Numbered from the stretch's first letter, positions 19,479-29,985 are shown. The stretch: 64,000 nucleotides of DNA from Blastococcus fimeti (GCA_900102115.1 FNAW01000001.1:1-64000), one strand, 5' to 3'. Notes: generated from the letters alone by a model not told the origin. Made by a program: numbers and translations.

Positions 19479-21371
19479 TCAGCCCAGCGCACCCAGGAAC
19501 GCGTCGGCGACGGCGACGGCGGCGCTGCTGGACTGGCCGGCCTCGACGAGGACGGCGAAGGCGATCGGCCCGCCGGCCCCGTCGACCCGGTAGCCGACGA
19601 ACCAGCCGTGGGAGTCCGGCGGGGTGTTGGTGCCGAACTCGGCCGTGCCCGTCTTGCCGAACACCTCGCCGCGGTCGGCCAGCGCGGCGGCGGTACCGGT
19701 CAGCACCACCTGCCGCATCATCGGGCGCAGCGCGTCGAGGACCTGCGGACCCGGGCCCGCGGGCACGGCCCCGGCCGGGTCCGCGCCGACGACCTCGACC
19801 GGGGCGACCGGAGTGCCACCGGCGATGCCGGCGACGACGAGGGCCATCTGCGCCGGGCTCATGAGCACCTGCCCCTGACCGATCATGTTCGCGGCCTTGG
19901 TCGTGCCGGTGCTGTCGGCCGGCACGCTCCCGGAGAAGACGTCGACCGGCAGCTGCCAGTCGGTGCCCACCCCGAACGCGGCCGCGGCGTCGGCCAGCGC
20001 GCTCTCGGGGAGCTGCATCCCCTGCTGGATGAAGGTCGTGTTGCACGACTCGGCGAACGCCTCGGTGAAGGGCACGGTGCCGAGGTCGAACTGGTCCTGG
20101 TTCTCGAACTCGCGGCCCTCGACCACGGTCGTCCCCGGGCACGGGACGGCGCTCTCCGGGGTCACCGTCCCGGCGGAGAGCAGCGCCGTGGCGGTGATCG
20201 CCTTCATGCTCGAGCCGGGCGGAAAGCGGCCGGCCAGGGCGTTGCCGGCGTCGGCCACCTCGTTGGAGGAGACGGCGAGGAGCTCACCGGTGCCCGGGCG
20301 GACGACGACGAGGTGCGTGGGCAGCGACTCGGCGGCCACGGCCGCGTCGGCGGCGTTCTGGATCGCCGGGACGAGGGGGGTCTGCACCGGCTCGCCGGGG
20401 ACCGGCTCGACGGCAGCGATCTCGCGACCCTCGTCCCCGATGGTCTCGTCGAGGGCGGCCACGCGGACGGTGAAGCCGGGGGTGCCGGCCAGCCGGTCCT
20501 GGTAGATCCGCTGCAGCCCGGAGGTGCCGAGCTGGTCGCCGGCGGCGTAGCGGGGCTCGCCGTCCTCGGTGGACTCCTCGAGGATCTCGGCGGTCGCCGC
20601 CCCGACCCGGCCGATCAGCGCCTCGGCGAACTGGGCCGACGGGGCCAGCAGCCGCGTCCGGGTCGGGAAGACGGCGCCGGGCAGGTCGAAGACCTGGGCG
20701 CGGATCGCCTCGAAGGCGGGCCGGCGCAGCGTGATGACGGGGACGAACTGGCCGGCCGGGGCGGCCTGGACGTCGGCGGTGATCGTCGCGGCGTCGATGC
20801 CGGTGGCCGCCGACAGGGCGCCGGCCAGGGCGGGCAGGTCGGTGACCTGGCCGGGGTCGACACCCACGTCCACCACCTCGGTGGGGGTGAACAGCGGCGC
20901 CCCCGACGCGTCGGTCAGGGCGGCGCGCTCGGGGAGGGCGCGGCTCAGCACGAGGTGCTGACCCTCAGCGAGCTCGGGGTGCACGAGGGTGGGTTCGGCG
21001 ACGACCGCCCAGGAGTCCTCCCCCTCCTCGAGCCGCAGCGTGGCGTCGTAGCTCCAGTCGGGCGCGGCGGCGAGGTCCCAGGTCGCGGTCCAGGCGGCGG
21101 TGGCGGTGCCGTCCTCGACGGTGACGGCACCGAGCTCCGCCGTCAGCGTCGCGTCGGGCAGGTCCGTGGCGGCCTGCTCCAGGAACGTCGTCGCGGCGTC
21201 GGGATCCGTGGTGGCCGCCGCGGCGGCTGCGGCGTCCCCGCCCGCCCAGTCGTCCAGGAAGGCCTGAGCGGTCTGCCGCACCTCGTCCTCACCCCCGCCC
21301 GAGCAGGCGGCCAGGACGGGGCCGGCGAGGAGGAGGGAGGTGAGCAGGACGGAACCGGATCGCGCGCGCAC
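19479..21371 (-). CDS. Penicillin-binding lipoprotein (class B, MecA/NTF2 N-terminal domain)
   Basis: Membrane-anchored transpeptidase of peptidoglycan synthesis, 630 residues. The signal ends at a lipobox (LAAC, Cys23), followed by an NTF2-like MecA_N domain (about 28-135), a PBP dimerisation domain and the transpeptidase. The transpeptidase has SxxK at 387-390 (SSMK), SCN at 442-444 and KTG at 573-575. It matches the position and architecture of mycobacterial Rv2864c, near ispG/rip/dxr. Homologues with this N-terminal domain can have low beta-lactam affinity, but nothing here shows resistance. Confidence 0.94.
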   Translation of the reverse strand: MRARSGSVLLTSLLLAGPVLAACSGGGEDEVRQTAQAFLDDWAGGDAAAAAAATTDPDAATTFLEQAATDLPDATLTAELGAVTVEDGTATAAWTATWDLAAAPDWSYDATLRLEEGEDSWAVVAEPTLVHPELAEGQHLVLSRALPERAALTDASGAPLFTPTEVVDVGVDPGQVTDLPALAGALSAATGIDAATITADVQAAPAGQFVPVITLRRPAFEAIRAQVFDLPGAVFPTRTRLLAPSAQFAEALIGRVGAATAEILEESTEDGEPRYAAGDQLGTSGLQRIYQDRLAGTPGFTVRVAALDETIGDEGREIAAVEPVPGEPVQTPLVPAIQNAADAAVAAESLPTHLVVVRPGTGELLAVSSNEVADAGNALAGRFPPGSSMKAITATALLSAGTVTPESAVPCPGTTVVEGREFENQDQFDLGTVPFTEAFAESCNTTFIQQGMQLPESALADAAAAFGVGTDWQLPVDVFSGSVPADSTGTTKAANMIGQGQVLMSPAQMALVVAGIAGGTPVAPVEVVGADPAGAVPAGPGPQVLDALRPMMRQVVLTGTAAALADRGEVFGKTGTAEFGTNTPPDSHGWFVGYRVDGAGGPIAFAVLVEAGQSSSAAVAVADAFLGALG

Positions 21372-21402
21372 CTCCGCAGCCTCTCAGACGGACCCGGCCG
21401 TT

Positions 21403-22281
21403 CTAGAACAGCACGCTGGAGAACTGCCCGACCTCGCGGAAGCCGACCCGGCGGTAGGCGGCCCGGGCGGCGAGGTTGTAGTCGTTGACGTACAGGCTGA
21501 CGACGGGGGCGAGGGTCGACCGGGCGTACTCCACGACCGCCGCGGTGCCGGCCGCGCCGATGCCCGTGCCGCGGTGGGCCGGCGCGACCCACACGCCCTG
21601 CACCTGGCACGCCGCCCGGCTCACCGCCCCGATCTCGGCCTTGAACACCACCCGGCCGTCCTCGATCCAGGCCAGCGCCCGCCCGGCCCGGACGAGCTCG
21701 GCCAGCCGCGCCCGGTAACCGGCCCCGCCGTCCAGACGCAGCGGGCTGACCCCGATCTCCTCGGTGAACATGGCGACCGCCGCGGGCAGCAGCACGTCGA
21801 GCTCGTCGGGCCGCACCGGGCGGACCCGCGGCTCGGGCGCGACGGCCGGCGGGCCGTCGATGGCCATCAGCGGCTGGCGGGGGCGGTGGTCCCGGGGCGG
21901 GCCCCAGGAGGGGGCCAGCAGCTCCCACAGCGGCGCCACGGAGGCGGCCGACCCGACGATCGTGCTGCACCGGCGGCCGGCCCGGCGGGCCCGCTCGGCG
22001 AAGGCCGCCGCGGCGGCGCGCTCGGCACCGGGCACGGCGAAGGGGATGAGGTTGGCGCCGGCCAGGCAGACCGCCTCCAGCGTGCGACCGGACCCGAAGC
22101 CCCACAGCGGCGCACCGACGGCACCCTGGGCGATGCCGGTCAGCTCGACCCGACCGGCGAGCACGCAGGCCGCCACCGGGTCGGTCGCCAGGAGCCGGTG
22201 GACGGCGGACTCGTCACCCTCGTCCAGGACGCGAGCCGCCGGGGTGGCGGGGTGGGCGGATGACCCTGTCGATCTCAGCAC
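21403..22281 (-). CDS. GNAT acetyltransferase with DUF4081 N-terminal domain
   Basis: A 292-residue protein. The N-terminal half (about 20-140) fits the DUF4081 region found in the mycobacterial Rv2867c type. The C-terminal half is a GNAT fold with the acetyl-CoA loop VQGVWVAPAHRGTGIGAAG followed by YVNDYNLAARAAYRRVGF. GTG at 22281 is chosen because it places the gene 28 bases after ispG; the open frame extends into ispG. The substrate is unknown. Position between ispG and the PBP gene is conserved in actinobacteria. Confidence 0.85.
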   Translation of the reverse strand: MLRSTGSSAHPATPAARVLDEGDESAVHRLLATDPVAACVLAGRVELTGIAQGAVGAPLWGFGSGRTLEAVCLAGANLIPFAVPGAERAAAAAFAERARRAGRRCSTIVGSAASVAPLWELLAPSWGPPRDHRPRQPLMAIDGPPAVAPEPRVRPVRPDELDVLLPAAVAMFTEEIGVSPLRLDGGAGYRARLAELVRAGRALAWIEDGRVVFKAEIGAVSRAACQVQGVWVAPAHRGTGIGAAGTAAVVEYARSTLAPVVSLYVNDYNLAARAAYRRVGFREVGQFSSVLF

Positions 22282-22309
22282 GGGCGGGCAGCGGGCGGGT
22301 CCGGGCCGG

Positions 22310-23470
<1,161 letters not shown>

Positions 23471-23534
23471 GCCCGCCAGTATCCCCCGCCCCGCCACGGA
23501 TGCCCGCGGCACGGCTGTGACGTGCGCCGTCGGG

Positions 23535-24473
23535 TCAGCCGGCGACGGAGGCCGCCTCGGCCACCAGCGCGTCCAGGACGACCTGCACCGACCGGCGAGC
23601 GGCCCGGTCGGGGCGCATCAGCGCCTCGATGACCCGGCCCGCCCGCAGGTCCGCCAGGGGCACGAGCGCCAGCCGGCCCTCGGCCCGGTCCAGGGTCGTG
23701 TGGCGCGGCAGCAGCGCGATGCCGTGCCCCCGGGCGACCAGCTTCTCGGTCAGGGGCAGGTGGGTGGTCCGACGCACGACGCGCACCGGGCGGCGCGCCT
23801 GCGCCGCCACGGCGCTCAGCACGCGGTCGATGGGGAACTCGGGCGGCGGGACGATCCAGTCCTCGTCGATGACGTCTGCCGGGGTGACGCGGTCCTGCCC
23901 GGCGAGCGGGTGGTCCAGCGGCAGCGCGACGTCGAGCGGCTCCCGGAGCAGCAGGCGCACCTCCAGGCCGTCGCGCGGCGGTGGCACGACGTCGTCCGAG
24001 CGGTGGGCGACGACGACGTCGTAGTCGGCGGTCAGGCCCGCGAAGTCGTCCTGCAGCACGTCCTCGTCGAAGGTGTCCAGGACGACGTCGGGATGCGCGG
24101 CCAGGCGGTCGAGGAGGCCGGGGACGAGCAGCTCGCCCGCCGAGTGGAAGGTGGCCAGCCGGACCGTTCCACCGACCCCGCCGCGGTAGCGCTGCCAGTC
24201 GGCCTCCGCGGTCGCCAGGGCGGTGGAGACGCTCGCCGCGATGCCGGCCAGCGCCCGGCCGGCATCGGTCAGCCGCACCCCCCGGCCGGCCCGCTCGACC
24301 AGCCCGACGCCGAGCCGCCGCTGCAGCACCTTGAGCTGCTGCGAGACCGCCGACGGCGAGAGCATGGTGGCCCGGGCCACCGCGGTCACCGACCCGTGTT
24401 CGGCCAGCTCGCGCAGGACGGCGAGGTGCGCGACATCCACCCGCCCCCAGAGGTCCTGACCCGCATCAACCAT
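23535..24473 (-). CDS. LysR-family transcriptional regulator
   Basis: A 312-residue regulator. The winged helix-turn-helix is at about residues 9-70 ([46 protein letters not shown]), followed by a periplasmic-binding-like effector domain with [16 protein letters not shown]. It is divergent from an EamA transporter gene with 72 bases between starts. It probably controls that transporter and itself through an inverted repeat in the gap. Effector unknown; many LysR/EamA pairs deal with amino acids or their analogues. Confidence 0.9.
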   Translation of the reverse strand: MVDAGQDLWGRVDVAHLAVLRELAEHGSVTAVARATMLSPSAVSQQLKVLQRRLGVGLVERAGRGVRLTDAGRALAGIAASVSTALATAEADWQRYRGGVGGTVRLATFHSAGELLVPGLLDRLAAHPDVVLDTFDEDVLQDDFAGLTADYDVVVAHRSDDVVPPPRDGLEVRLLLREPLDVALPLDHPLAGQDRVTPADVIDEDWIVPPPEFPIDRVLSAVAAQARRPVRVVRRTTHLPLTEKLVARGHGIALLPRHTTLDRAEGRLALVPLADLRAGRVIEALMRPDRAARRSVQVVLDALVAEAASVAG

Positions 24474-24498
24474 GAAGCGACGGTACAAGTTCGCTTCA
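24473..24498. promoter_or_regulatory. Candidate LysR operator between the LysR and EamA genes
   Basis: An 8-bp inverted repeat, TGAAGCGA at 24473-24480 and TCGCTTCA at 24491-24498, spaced by 10 bases, overlaps the LysR start codon and lies about 50 bases before the EamA start. Size and spacing fit a LysR-type dyad. A weaker ACAAG/CTTGT pair (24485-24489 and about 24508-24512) may form a second half-site. Confidence 0.45.
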
Positions 24499-24545
24499 CC
24501 GGTTTGCGCTTGTCCTTCAACGAGCGCGCCTCGAGGCTCGACCGC

Positions 24546-25490
24546 ATGCCCGTCCGCGACCGACTGCTCGCCTGCCTCGTCGCCGTGTGCTGGGGCGTCA
24601 ACTTCCCCGCCACCGCGCTGGCCCTGGAGCACTTCCCGCCGCTGTTCATGGTCGCGCTGCGGTTCGCCCTCGTGGCCCTGCCCGCCCTGCTCCTCGTGCC
24701 CCGGCCGCCGGTGCCGGTGCGCTGGCTGATCGGCGTCGGCCTGGGCATCGGGCTCCTCCAGTTCGCCTTCCTCTACCTCGGCATGGCCGCCGGGATGCCC
24801 AGCGGCCTGGCCTCGCTCGTCCTGCAGGCGTCGGCGCCCTTCACCGTCCTGCTCGCCGGCGTCTGGCTGCACGAGACGCTCTCCGCCCGACAGCTCGCGG
24901 GGGTCGCCCTGGCCGTCGCGGGGCTGGCCGTGATCGCGCTCCACCGCTCGCAGACCGCGGCGTGGCTGCCCGTCGTCCTGACCCTGTGCGGAGCGCTGGG
25001 CTGGGCGATCGGGAACGTCTGCAGCCGGCAGGCGAAGGCGCCCAACGGGCTGCACCTCACGCTGTGGTCGGCGGTCGTCCCGCCCGTGCCGATGCTGGTG
25101 CTGGCCCTGCTGGTCGAGGGCCCGGAGCGGATCGGCCGGTCCCTGGCGGACGTCGCCACCGCCGAGGCGCTGCCGGCGGTCCTGGGCCTGCTCTACGTGG
25201 TCGTCGTCGCCACGCTCGTCGGCTACGGGCTGTGGAACTCGCTGCTGTCCCGGCACCCGTCGAACGTGGTCGCACCGTTCTCGATGCTCGTGCCCGTGGT
25301 CGGCGTCCTCGCCTCGTGGCTGGCCTTCGGGGAGGTGCTGGACCGCGTCGAGCTGGCCGCCGGCGTCCTCGTGGTCGTCGGGGTGCTGATCGGCTCGCGG
25401 CCGGCTCAGCCGGCCAGGGTGATCGGGTTGACGATGTCGGCGATGAACAGCAGCCCCGACAGCACGAGGAAGAGCCCGGCGACGACGTAG
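24546..25490 (+). CDS. EamA-family (DMT superfamily) transporter
   Basis: A 314-residue membrane protein with ten predicted spans in two EamA repeats. The first starts LLACLVAVCWGVNFPATALAL; the second starts with LTLCGALGWAIGNVCSRQA. Such proteins export amino acids, metabolites or drugs. The last 28 residues (after VGVLIGSRP) are polar and are encoded antisense to the end of the rip1 gene, an 85-base convergent overlap, so the usual C-terminus has probably been extended by readthrough into neighbouring sequence. Divergent from, and probably controlled by, the adjacent LysR protein. Confidence 0.88.
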   Translation: MPVRDRLLACLVAVCWGVNFPATALALEHFPPLFMVALRFALVALPALLLVPRPPVPVRWLIGVGLGIGLLQFAFLYLGMAAGMPSGLASLVLQASAPFTVLLAGVWLHETLSARQLAGVALAVAGLAVIALHRSQTAAWLPVVLTLCGALGWAIGNVCSRQAKAPNGLHLTLWSAVVPPVPMLVLALLVEGPERIGRSLADVATAEALPAVLGLLYVVVVATLVGYGLWNSLLSRHPSNVVAPFSMLVPVVGVLASWLAFGEVLDRVELAAGVLVVVGVLIGSRPAQPARVIGLTMSAMNSSPDSTRKSPATT

Positions 25491-26758
25491 GCGACCGGCA
25501 TCAGCCGGGCGATGTCGAAGGGCCCGGGGTCCGGGCGACCGCGCAGCCGGGCGACGGTCGCGCGCGCCTTCTCGTACAGCGCCCCGGCGACGTGCCCGCC
25601 GTCGAGCGGGTAGATCGGCAGCAGGTTGAACAGGAACAGCACCAGGTTCATCCCGGCCAGGAGCTGGAAGAACGTGCTGATCTTCTCCGTGGTGGTGATC
25701 TGGTCCAGCGCGAAGACCTCACCGGAGATCCGGCCCACGCCGACGACGCCGATCGGCCCCTGCGGGTCGCGCTCCTCCCCCAGGAACGCGGCCCGGAAGA
25801 GCGCCGGGACGCGCTGCGGGATCTCGGCCAGCCGGTCGACCGCCTTGGCGGTGTAGTCCCCGATGAAGCCCGGCACCGCGGTGACCGGCTGCTGCACGTA
25901 GGTCTGCGCGGCCTGGACCCCGACGTAGCCGACGGTCCGGGTGCCGTCGGCCTCGCCGTCCCCGTCGTCGTCGACGCGGACGGTGTTTGCGATCGGGGTG
26001 ACGGTGAGGTCGAGCTGCCGCGTGGCGCCGTCCTCCTCGCGCTCGACCGTGAGGACGACGGGGCTGCCGGTGCTCTCCCGGATGGCGTCCTGGACCTGCC
26101 CCCAGCCGGTCTCCCCGTCGCCCCGGCCGGTGTCGGCCACCTGCGACACGGCCCGGCCGTCGATCGCGACGATCGTGTCCCCGGCCCGGATCCCGGCGGC
26201 GGCGGCCGGTGACGGCTCGGCGTCCTCCGGGCAGGTGCGGCTGGCCGCGTCCGCCGGCAGCACGCACTCCGGGACGGCGCTGACCGTCGTCGTCGCCCCG
26301 GGGATGCCGAAGGCGGTGAGCACGATGGTGAAGAACAGGACCGCCAGCACGAGGTTGTGGAACGGGCCGGCGAACATGACGATGATCCGCTGCCACCAGG
26401 GCTTCTTGTAGAAGACCCGGTCGCCGTCGGTGGGCAGGACGTCGTCGAGCGCCTGGCCGCGGACCTCGGCGATGAAGCTGCGCATGCGGGTGGCGCGCTT
26501 GCTCTCGCCCTCCTCCGCCGGCGGGATCATGCCGACGATGCGGATGTAGCCGCCGAGCGGGATGCCCTTGAAGCCGAACTCGGTCTCGCCGAACCGGCGG
26601 GAGAACACCGTCGGGCCGAAGCCGACGAAGAACTGCGGCACCCGCATGCCGAACTTCCGGGCCCAGAAGAAGTGGCCGAACTCGTGGAACCCGATGCTGA
26701 ACAGCAGGCCGAGGGCGAAGGCGACGATCCCGAGGACCGTCAGCAGGAACCCGCTCAG
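25406..26758 (-). CDS. rip1: Site-2 protease, RIP metalloprotease Rip1/RseP
   Basis: Intramembrane zinc protease that cleaves anti-sigma factors or other membrane proteins. The 450-residue form has HEFGH at about 25-29 in the first span, YVGVQAA and PDZ-like region (AGIRAGDTIVAIDGRAVS), and the second active-site motif PLDGGH near the C-terminus. No ATG, GTG or TTG fits the domain start. A CTG at 26756-26758, five bases after GGAGG inside the dxr stop region, gives a start exactly where homologues begin. The alternative is an ATG at 26830 that overlaps dxr by 71 bases. Confidence 0.88.
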   Translation of the reverse strand: MSGFLLTVLGIVAFALGLLFSIGFHEFGHFFWARKFGMRVPQFFVGFGPTVFSRRFGETEFGFKGIPLGGYIRIVGMIPPAEEGESKRATRMRSFIAEVRGQALDDVLPTDGDRVFYKKPWWQRIIVMFAGPFHNLVLAVLFFTIVLTAFGIPGATTTVSAVPECVLPADAASRTCPEDAEPSPAAAAGIRAGDTIVAIDGRAVSQVADTGRGDGETGWGQVQDAIRESTGSPVVLTVEREEDGATRQLDLTVTPIANTVRVDDDGDGEADGTRTVGYVGVQAAQTYVQQPVTAVPGFIGDYTAKAVDRLAEIPQRVPALFRAAFLGEERDPQGPIGVVGVGRISGEVFALDQITTTEKISTFFQLLAGMNLVLFLFNLLPIYPLDGGHVAGALYEKARATVARLRGRPDPGPFDIARLMPVAYVVAGLFLVLSGLLFIADIVNPITLAG

Positions 26759-26759
26759 C

Positions 26760-27956
26760 TCAGCCTCCGGCGATGATGCCCCGGGCGTGCTCCCGGGCCC
26801 ACTTCTCCGCAGCGAGGACGTCCTCGACACGCGTGGGGACGCCGAGGTCCGGCGCCTCGTCGAGGGTACGCGCGACGAGCTGGACGATCCCTGGGAACGA
26901 CAGCCGACCCGCCGTGAAGGCCGCGACGGCCTCCTCGTTGGCGGCGTTGTAGATCGCCGGTGCCACCCCTCCGGCCTCCCCGGCCGAGCGGGCCAGCCGC
27001 ACCGCGGGGAACGCCTGCTCGTCGAGCGGGAAGAACTCCCAGGTGCTGGCCGTGGTCCAGTCCAGCGCGGGCTGCACGTCGGGCAGCCGGTCCGGCCAGG
27101 CCAGGCCCAGGGCGATGGGCAGCCGCATGTCCGGCGGGCTGGCCTGGGCGATCGTCGCGCCGTCGGCGAAGGTCACCATCGAGTGCACGATCGACTGCGG
27201 GTGCACGACGACGTCGATGTCTGCGTACGGGACGCCGAAGAGCAGGTGCGCCTCGATGAGCTCGAGGCCCTTGTTCACGAGGGTCGCCGAGTTGATGGTG
27301 ATCACCGGGCCCATGTCCCAGGTGGGGTGGGCCATCGCCTGCTCCACCGTGACCGCCTCCAGGTCGGCCGCCGAGCGACCCCGGAAGGGGCCCCCGCTGG
27401 CCGTGAGCACCAGCCGGGCGACCTCCGCGCGCGACCCGCCGCGCAGGCACTGCGCCAGGGCGGAGTGCTCGGAGTCGACCGGCACGAGCTGACCCGGTTC
27501 GGCCGCGGCCAGCACGAGGTCTCCCCCGGCGATCAGCGACTCCTTGTTCGCCAGCGCGACCGTGCGGCCGGCCCGCAGCGCGGACAGCGTCGGGCCCAGG
27601 CCGATGGAGCCGGTGATGCCGTTGAGGACGACGTCGGCGGGGCGGGCGGCCAGCTCCTCCGCGGCCCGCGGCCCGGCGAGGATCTCCGGGAGCGCGTACT
27701 CCCCGCGCGACCAGCCGCGCTTGGACGCGGCGGCGTAGAAGGCCAGCTGCAGGTCCTGCGCGGCGGTGGCCTTGGCGACGGCGACCGTGCGGACCTGCAG
27801 CGACAGCGCCTGCTCGGCCAGCGTCGCGACGTCCCCTCCGCCCGCGGCCAGCCCGGTGATCCGCAGCCGCCCGGGGTTCTGGCGGGCGACCGCGACCGCC
27901 TGCCGGCCGATCGAGCCGGTGGATCCGAGCACGGTGACCTCGCGCGGCTGGCTCAT
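26760..27956 (-). CDS. dxr: 1-deoxy-D-xylulose-5-phosphate reductoisomerase
   Basis: Second enzyme of the MEP isoprenoid pathway; makes MEP from DXP with NADPH. At 398 residues it is normal length. It has the NADPH-binding GSTGSIGRQ at about 11-19, the substrate/metal segment [16 protein letters not shown], and [10 protein letters not shown]. Start is [11 protein letters not shown]; in-frame starts upstream are not conserved. Its stop region contains the GGAGG that probably serves rip1. Confidence 0.97.
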   Translation of the reverse strand: MSQPREVTVLGSTGSIGRQAVAVARQNPGRLRITGLAAGGGDVATLAEQALSLQVRTVAVAKATAAQDLQLAFYAAASKRGWSRGEYALPEILAGPRAAEELAARPADVVLNGITGSIGLGPTLSALRAGRTVALANKESLIAGGDLVLAAAEPGQLVPVDSEHSALAQCLRGGSRAEVARLVLTASGGPFRGRSAADLEAVTVEQAMAHPTWDMGPVITINSATLVNKGLELIEAHLLFGVPYADIDVVVHPQSIVHSMVTFADGATIAQASPPDMRLPIALGLAWPDRLPDVQPALDWTTASTWEFFPLDEQAFPAVRLARSAGEAGGVAPAIYNAANEEAVAAFTAGRLSFPGIVQLVARTLDEAPDLGVPTRVEDVLAAEKWAREHARGIIAGG

Positions 27957-28120
27957 GCCGGTGATCCTGCCAACCCGCACCCCGGGACCTCGGCCTCACC
28001 CACCCCATCCGCCACTCCTGCCCCGGAAAGATGACCCGGGCTCAAGCGGAACGCCATCGTGCCGATCTTGTGGGGGACGGCCCGGCCCCGGACCGCAGAT
28101 GCCAAGGAAGGCCTCTCTCC

Positions 28121-29011
28121 ATGTCGCAGTTCTCCCCCCGTCGTGCGGTCACCGCCGCCGGGCTCGCCCTCGGCACCGCCGCCCTCGGCGTGGCGCTCGC
28201 CCCCGCCGCGATGGCGGCCCCCGCCGTGACCGTCAGCCAGTCGACCGTCGCGCCGGGCGCGACCTACACCGTCTCCGGCACCGAGTGCGTGTCCCAGGAC
28301 GCGGACTACGACGCCATGGGCGTCGTCTTCCTTGCGGTCGGTGCCCAGTCCGCCGATGCCGAGGAGGCGGCCGCGAACGGCACCTGGACCATGACCCAGA
28401 CCGCGCCGACGGAGGCCGGGACCTACACGTTCGCCGCCGTCTGCGACTGGTACACCGACGGCTTCGACTACGACGACTTCACGATCACGGTGGCCGCGCC
28501 CTCCACGCCCTCCAAGCCCTCCGCGGCCCCGGCCCCGGCTCCCGCGGCCGCGCCCGTCGCGGCCGGCACCCCCCGCGGCGCGGCGGCCATCACGGCCGGC
28601 GTCGCGAGCCCCGACACGGGCGCCGCGACCGGTGACCGCGCTCCGCTGGGCGAGAAGGTCGTGAAGGTCCTCACCGGGTTCAAGCCCTTCGAGGTCGTCA
28701 CGGTCACCCTCAACTCGACGCCGACGCGGGTGGGCTCGTTCACCGCCGACGCGTCGGGCACCGTCCGGATCGAGTTCACCGTCCCGGCGGGTACGCCGGT
28801 CGGCGACCACACGCTGGTCTACGAGGGCGACAAGGGCACCTACTTCCAGGAGTCCTTCGCGGTGGCCGCCGCCACCACCGGTTCGGCCCGTCTGGCCTCG
28901 ACCGGCGCCAGCGTCGCCCTGCCGCTGAGCCTGGGCCTGGGCGCCCTCGCCGCCGGCGGCGGGCTGGTGTTCGCCGCGCGTCGCCGGTCCGCGGGGGCCG
29001 TGCAGGCCTGA
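28121..29011 (+). CDS. Secreted cell-wall protein with LAxTG-type sorting tail
   Basis: A 296-residue exported protein. It has a signal peptide ending near AMAAPA (about residue 28), a beta-rich domain (VTVSQSTVAPGATYTVSGTEC), a Pro/Ala/Ser-rich linker and a second Ig-like domain (GFKPFEVVTVTLNSTPTRVG). It ends with LASTGAS, a hydrophobic span and RRRS. LAxTG before a membrane span is the pattern of class E sortase substrates. Four Cys are visible, at most two disulfides. The start has AAGGAAGG ten bases upstream. No sortase gene is in the window. Next gene is an LCP ligase two bases after the stop. Confidence 0.8.
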   Translation: MSQFSPRRAVTAAGLALGTAALGVALAPAAMAAPAVTVSQSTVAPGATYTVSGTECVSQDADYDAMGVVFLAVGAQSADAEEAAANGTWTMTQTAPTEAGTYTFAAVCDWYTDGFDYDDFTITVAAPSTPSKPSAAPAPAPAAAPVAAGTPRGAAAITAGVASPDTGAATGDRAPLGEKVVKVLTGFKPFEVVTVTLNSTPTRVGSFTADASGTVRIEFTVPAGTPVGDHTLVYEGDKGTYFQESFAVAAATTGSARLASTGASVALPLSLGLGALAAGGGLVFAARRRSAGAVQA

Positions 29012-29013
29012 GC

Positions 29014-29985
29014 ATGACCGCACCGCACGATCCCGACGCCGGCCAGGTCCGCCCTGGCCGGCGTCGGCCGTCGTCCCGGAGGTGGCTCCGGGCAGCCGCC
29101 GCGACCGTGCTGCTGGTCCTCCTCGCCGTCGGTGCCGACGCCGCCCTCCTCGCCGCCCGGATGGGGCAGGTCCAGGTCGACCTCCCTCCGGACGACGGGG
29201 ACGGCCGCACCTGGGTGCTGATCGGGCTCGATTCGCGCGAGTCCCTCCCCGCCGGCGCGGACGCCGACGCCTTCGGCCGCCCCGAGGACGTGCCGGGCAG
29301 CCGGGCGGACGTCGTGCTGGTGGTCCACCGGACCGATGCCGGCACACGGGTGCTGTCGGTTCCTCGCGACCTGCTGGTCACCGACGGGGGCCACACCGGC
29401 CGGCTGGCGCTCAGCTGGCTCCGCGGGCCGCAGGCCACGGTCGCGGCACTGTGCGGGCTGGGCATCCCGACCGACCACCTGATCACCGTCGATCTCGCCG
29501 GCTTCACCGACCTCGTGGACGCCGTCGGCGGGGTGGACGTCGACCTGCCCGGACCGGTCCGCGACCCGCAGGCAGGCCTGCTGCTCACCGGTGCCGGGCG
29601 GCAGCAGATCGACGGCGCGACAGCTCTGGCCCTCGTCCGCTCCCGGCACCCGGAGACGCCCGCGGGCGACGGATGGGAGCCGGCTCCCGTCGACCCCGAC
29701 GGGCGCGCCGCAACGGCGGCCCAGGTGCTCCGCGCACTGCAGGAGCGGGTGGCCGACGTCCGCTACCAGCCATGGCGTCTGCAGGGGACGGCGTGGGCCG
29801 CCTCCGGCGCCGTGTCCCTGGACCCCGGCACGTCGCTCGCCGATCTCGTGGCGCTGGCCGGCACGGAGCTCGGCGAGACCACCGTGCTCCCCGCGGGCCC
29901 GCCGGTCGAGGGCGCCCTCCTCCGCCTGCCGACGGCCGAGACGGCCGCCGCGGTCGCCGCGGCGGGTCTGGCCTGCGGCGACTGA
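29014..29985 (+). CDS. LytR-CpsA-Psr family protein
   Basis: A 323-residue membrane-anchored enzyme with a single N-terminal span (AAAATVLLVLLAVGADAALLAAR) and an extracytoplasmic LCP domain. The domain shows GSRADVVLVVHRTDAGTRVLSVPRDLLV, TVDLAGFTDLVDAVGGVDVDLP and the ALALVRSRH segment with conserved Arg residues. LCP proteins attach wall polymers such as arabinogalactan or teichoic acid to peptidoglycan. It starts 2 bases after the LAxTG protein stop, so the two are almost certainly one transcript and both act at the wall. Confidence 0.9.
   Translation: MTAPHDPDAGQVRPGRRRPSSRRWLRAAAATVLLVLLAVGADAALLAARMGQVQVDLPPDDGDGRTWVLIGLDSRESLPAGADADAFGRPEDVPGSRADVVLVVHRTDAGTRVLSVPRDLLVTDGGHTGRLALSWLRGPQATVAALCGLGIPTDHLITVDLAGFTDLVDAVGGVDVDLPGPVRDPQAGLLLTGAGRQQIDGATALALVRSRHPETPAGDGWEPAPVDPDGRAATAAQVLRALQERVADVRYQPWRLQGTAWAASGAVSLDPGTSLADLVALAGTELGETTVLPAGPPVEGALLRLPTAETAAAVAAAGLACGD

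Noticed and set aside
19608..21488. Plus-strand 626-codon frame opposite the penicillin-binding protein
   Set aside because: No recognisable motif; real transpeptidase motifs are on the minus strand.
27957..28120. Riboswitch or tRNA upstream of the LAxTG protein
   Set aside because: No conserved core or cloverleaf could be traced; only a plain intergenic stretch with a good ribosome binding site.
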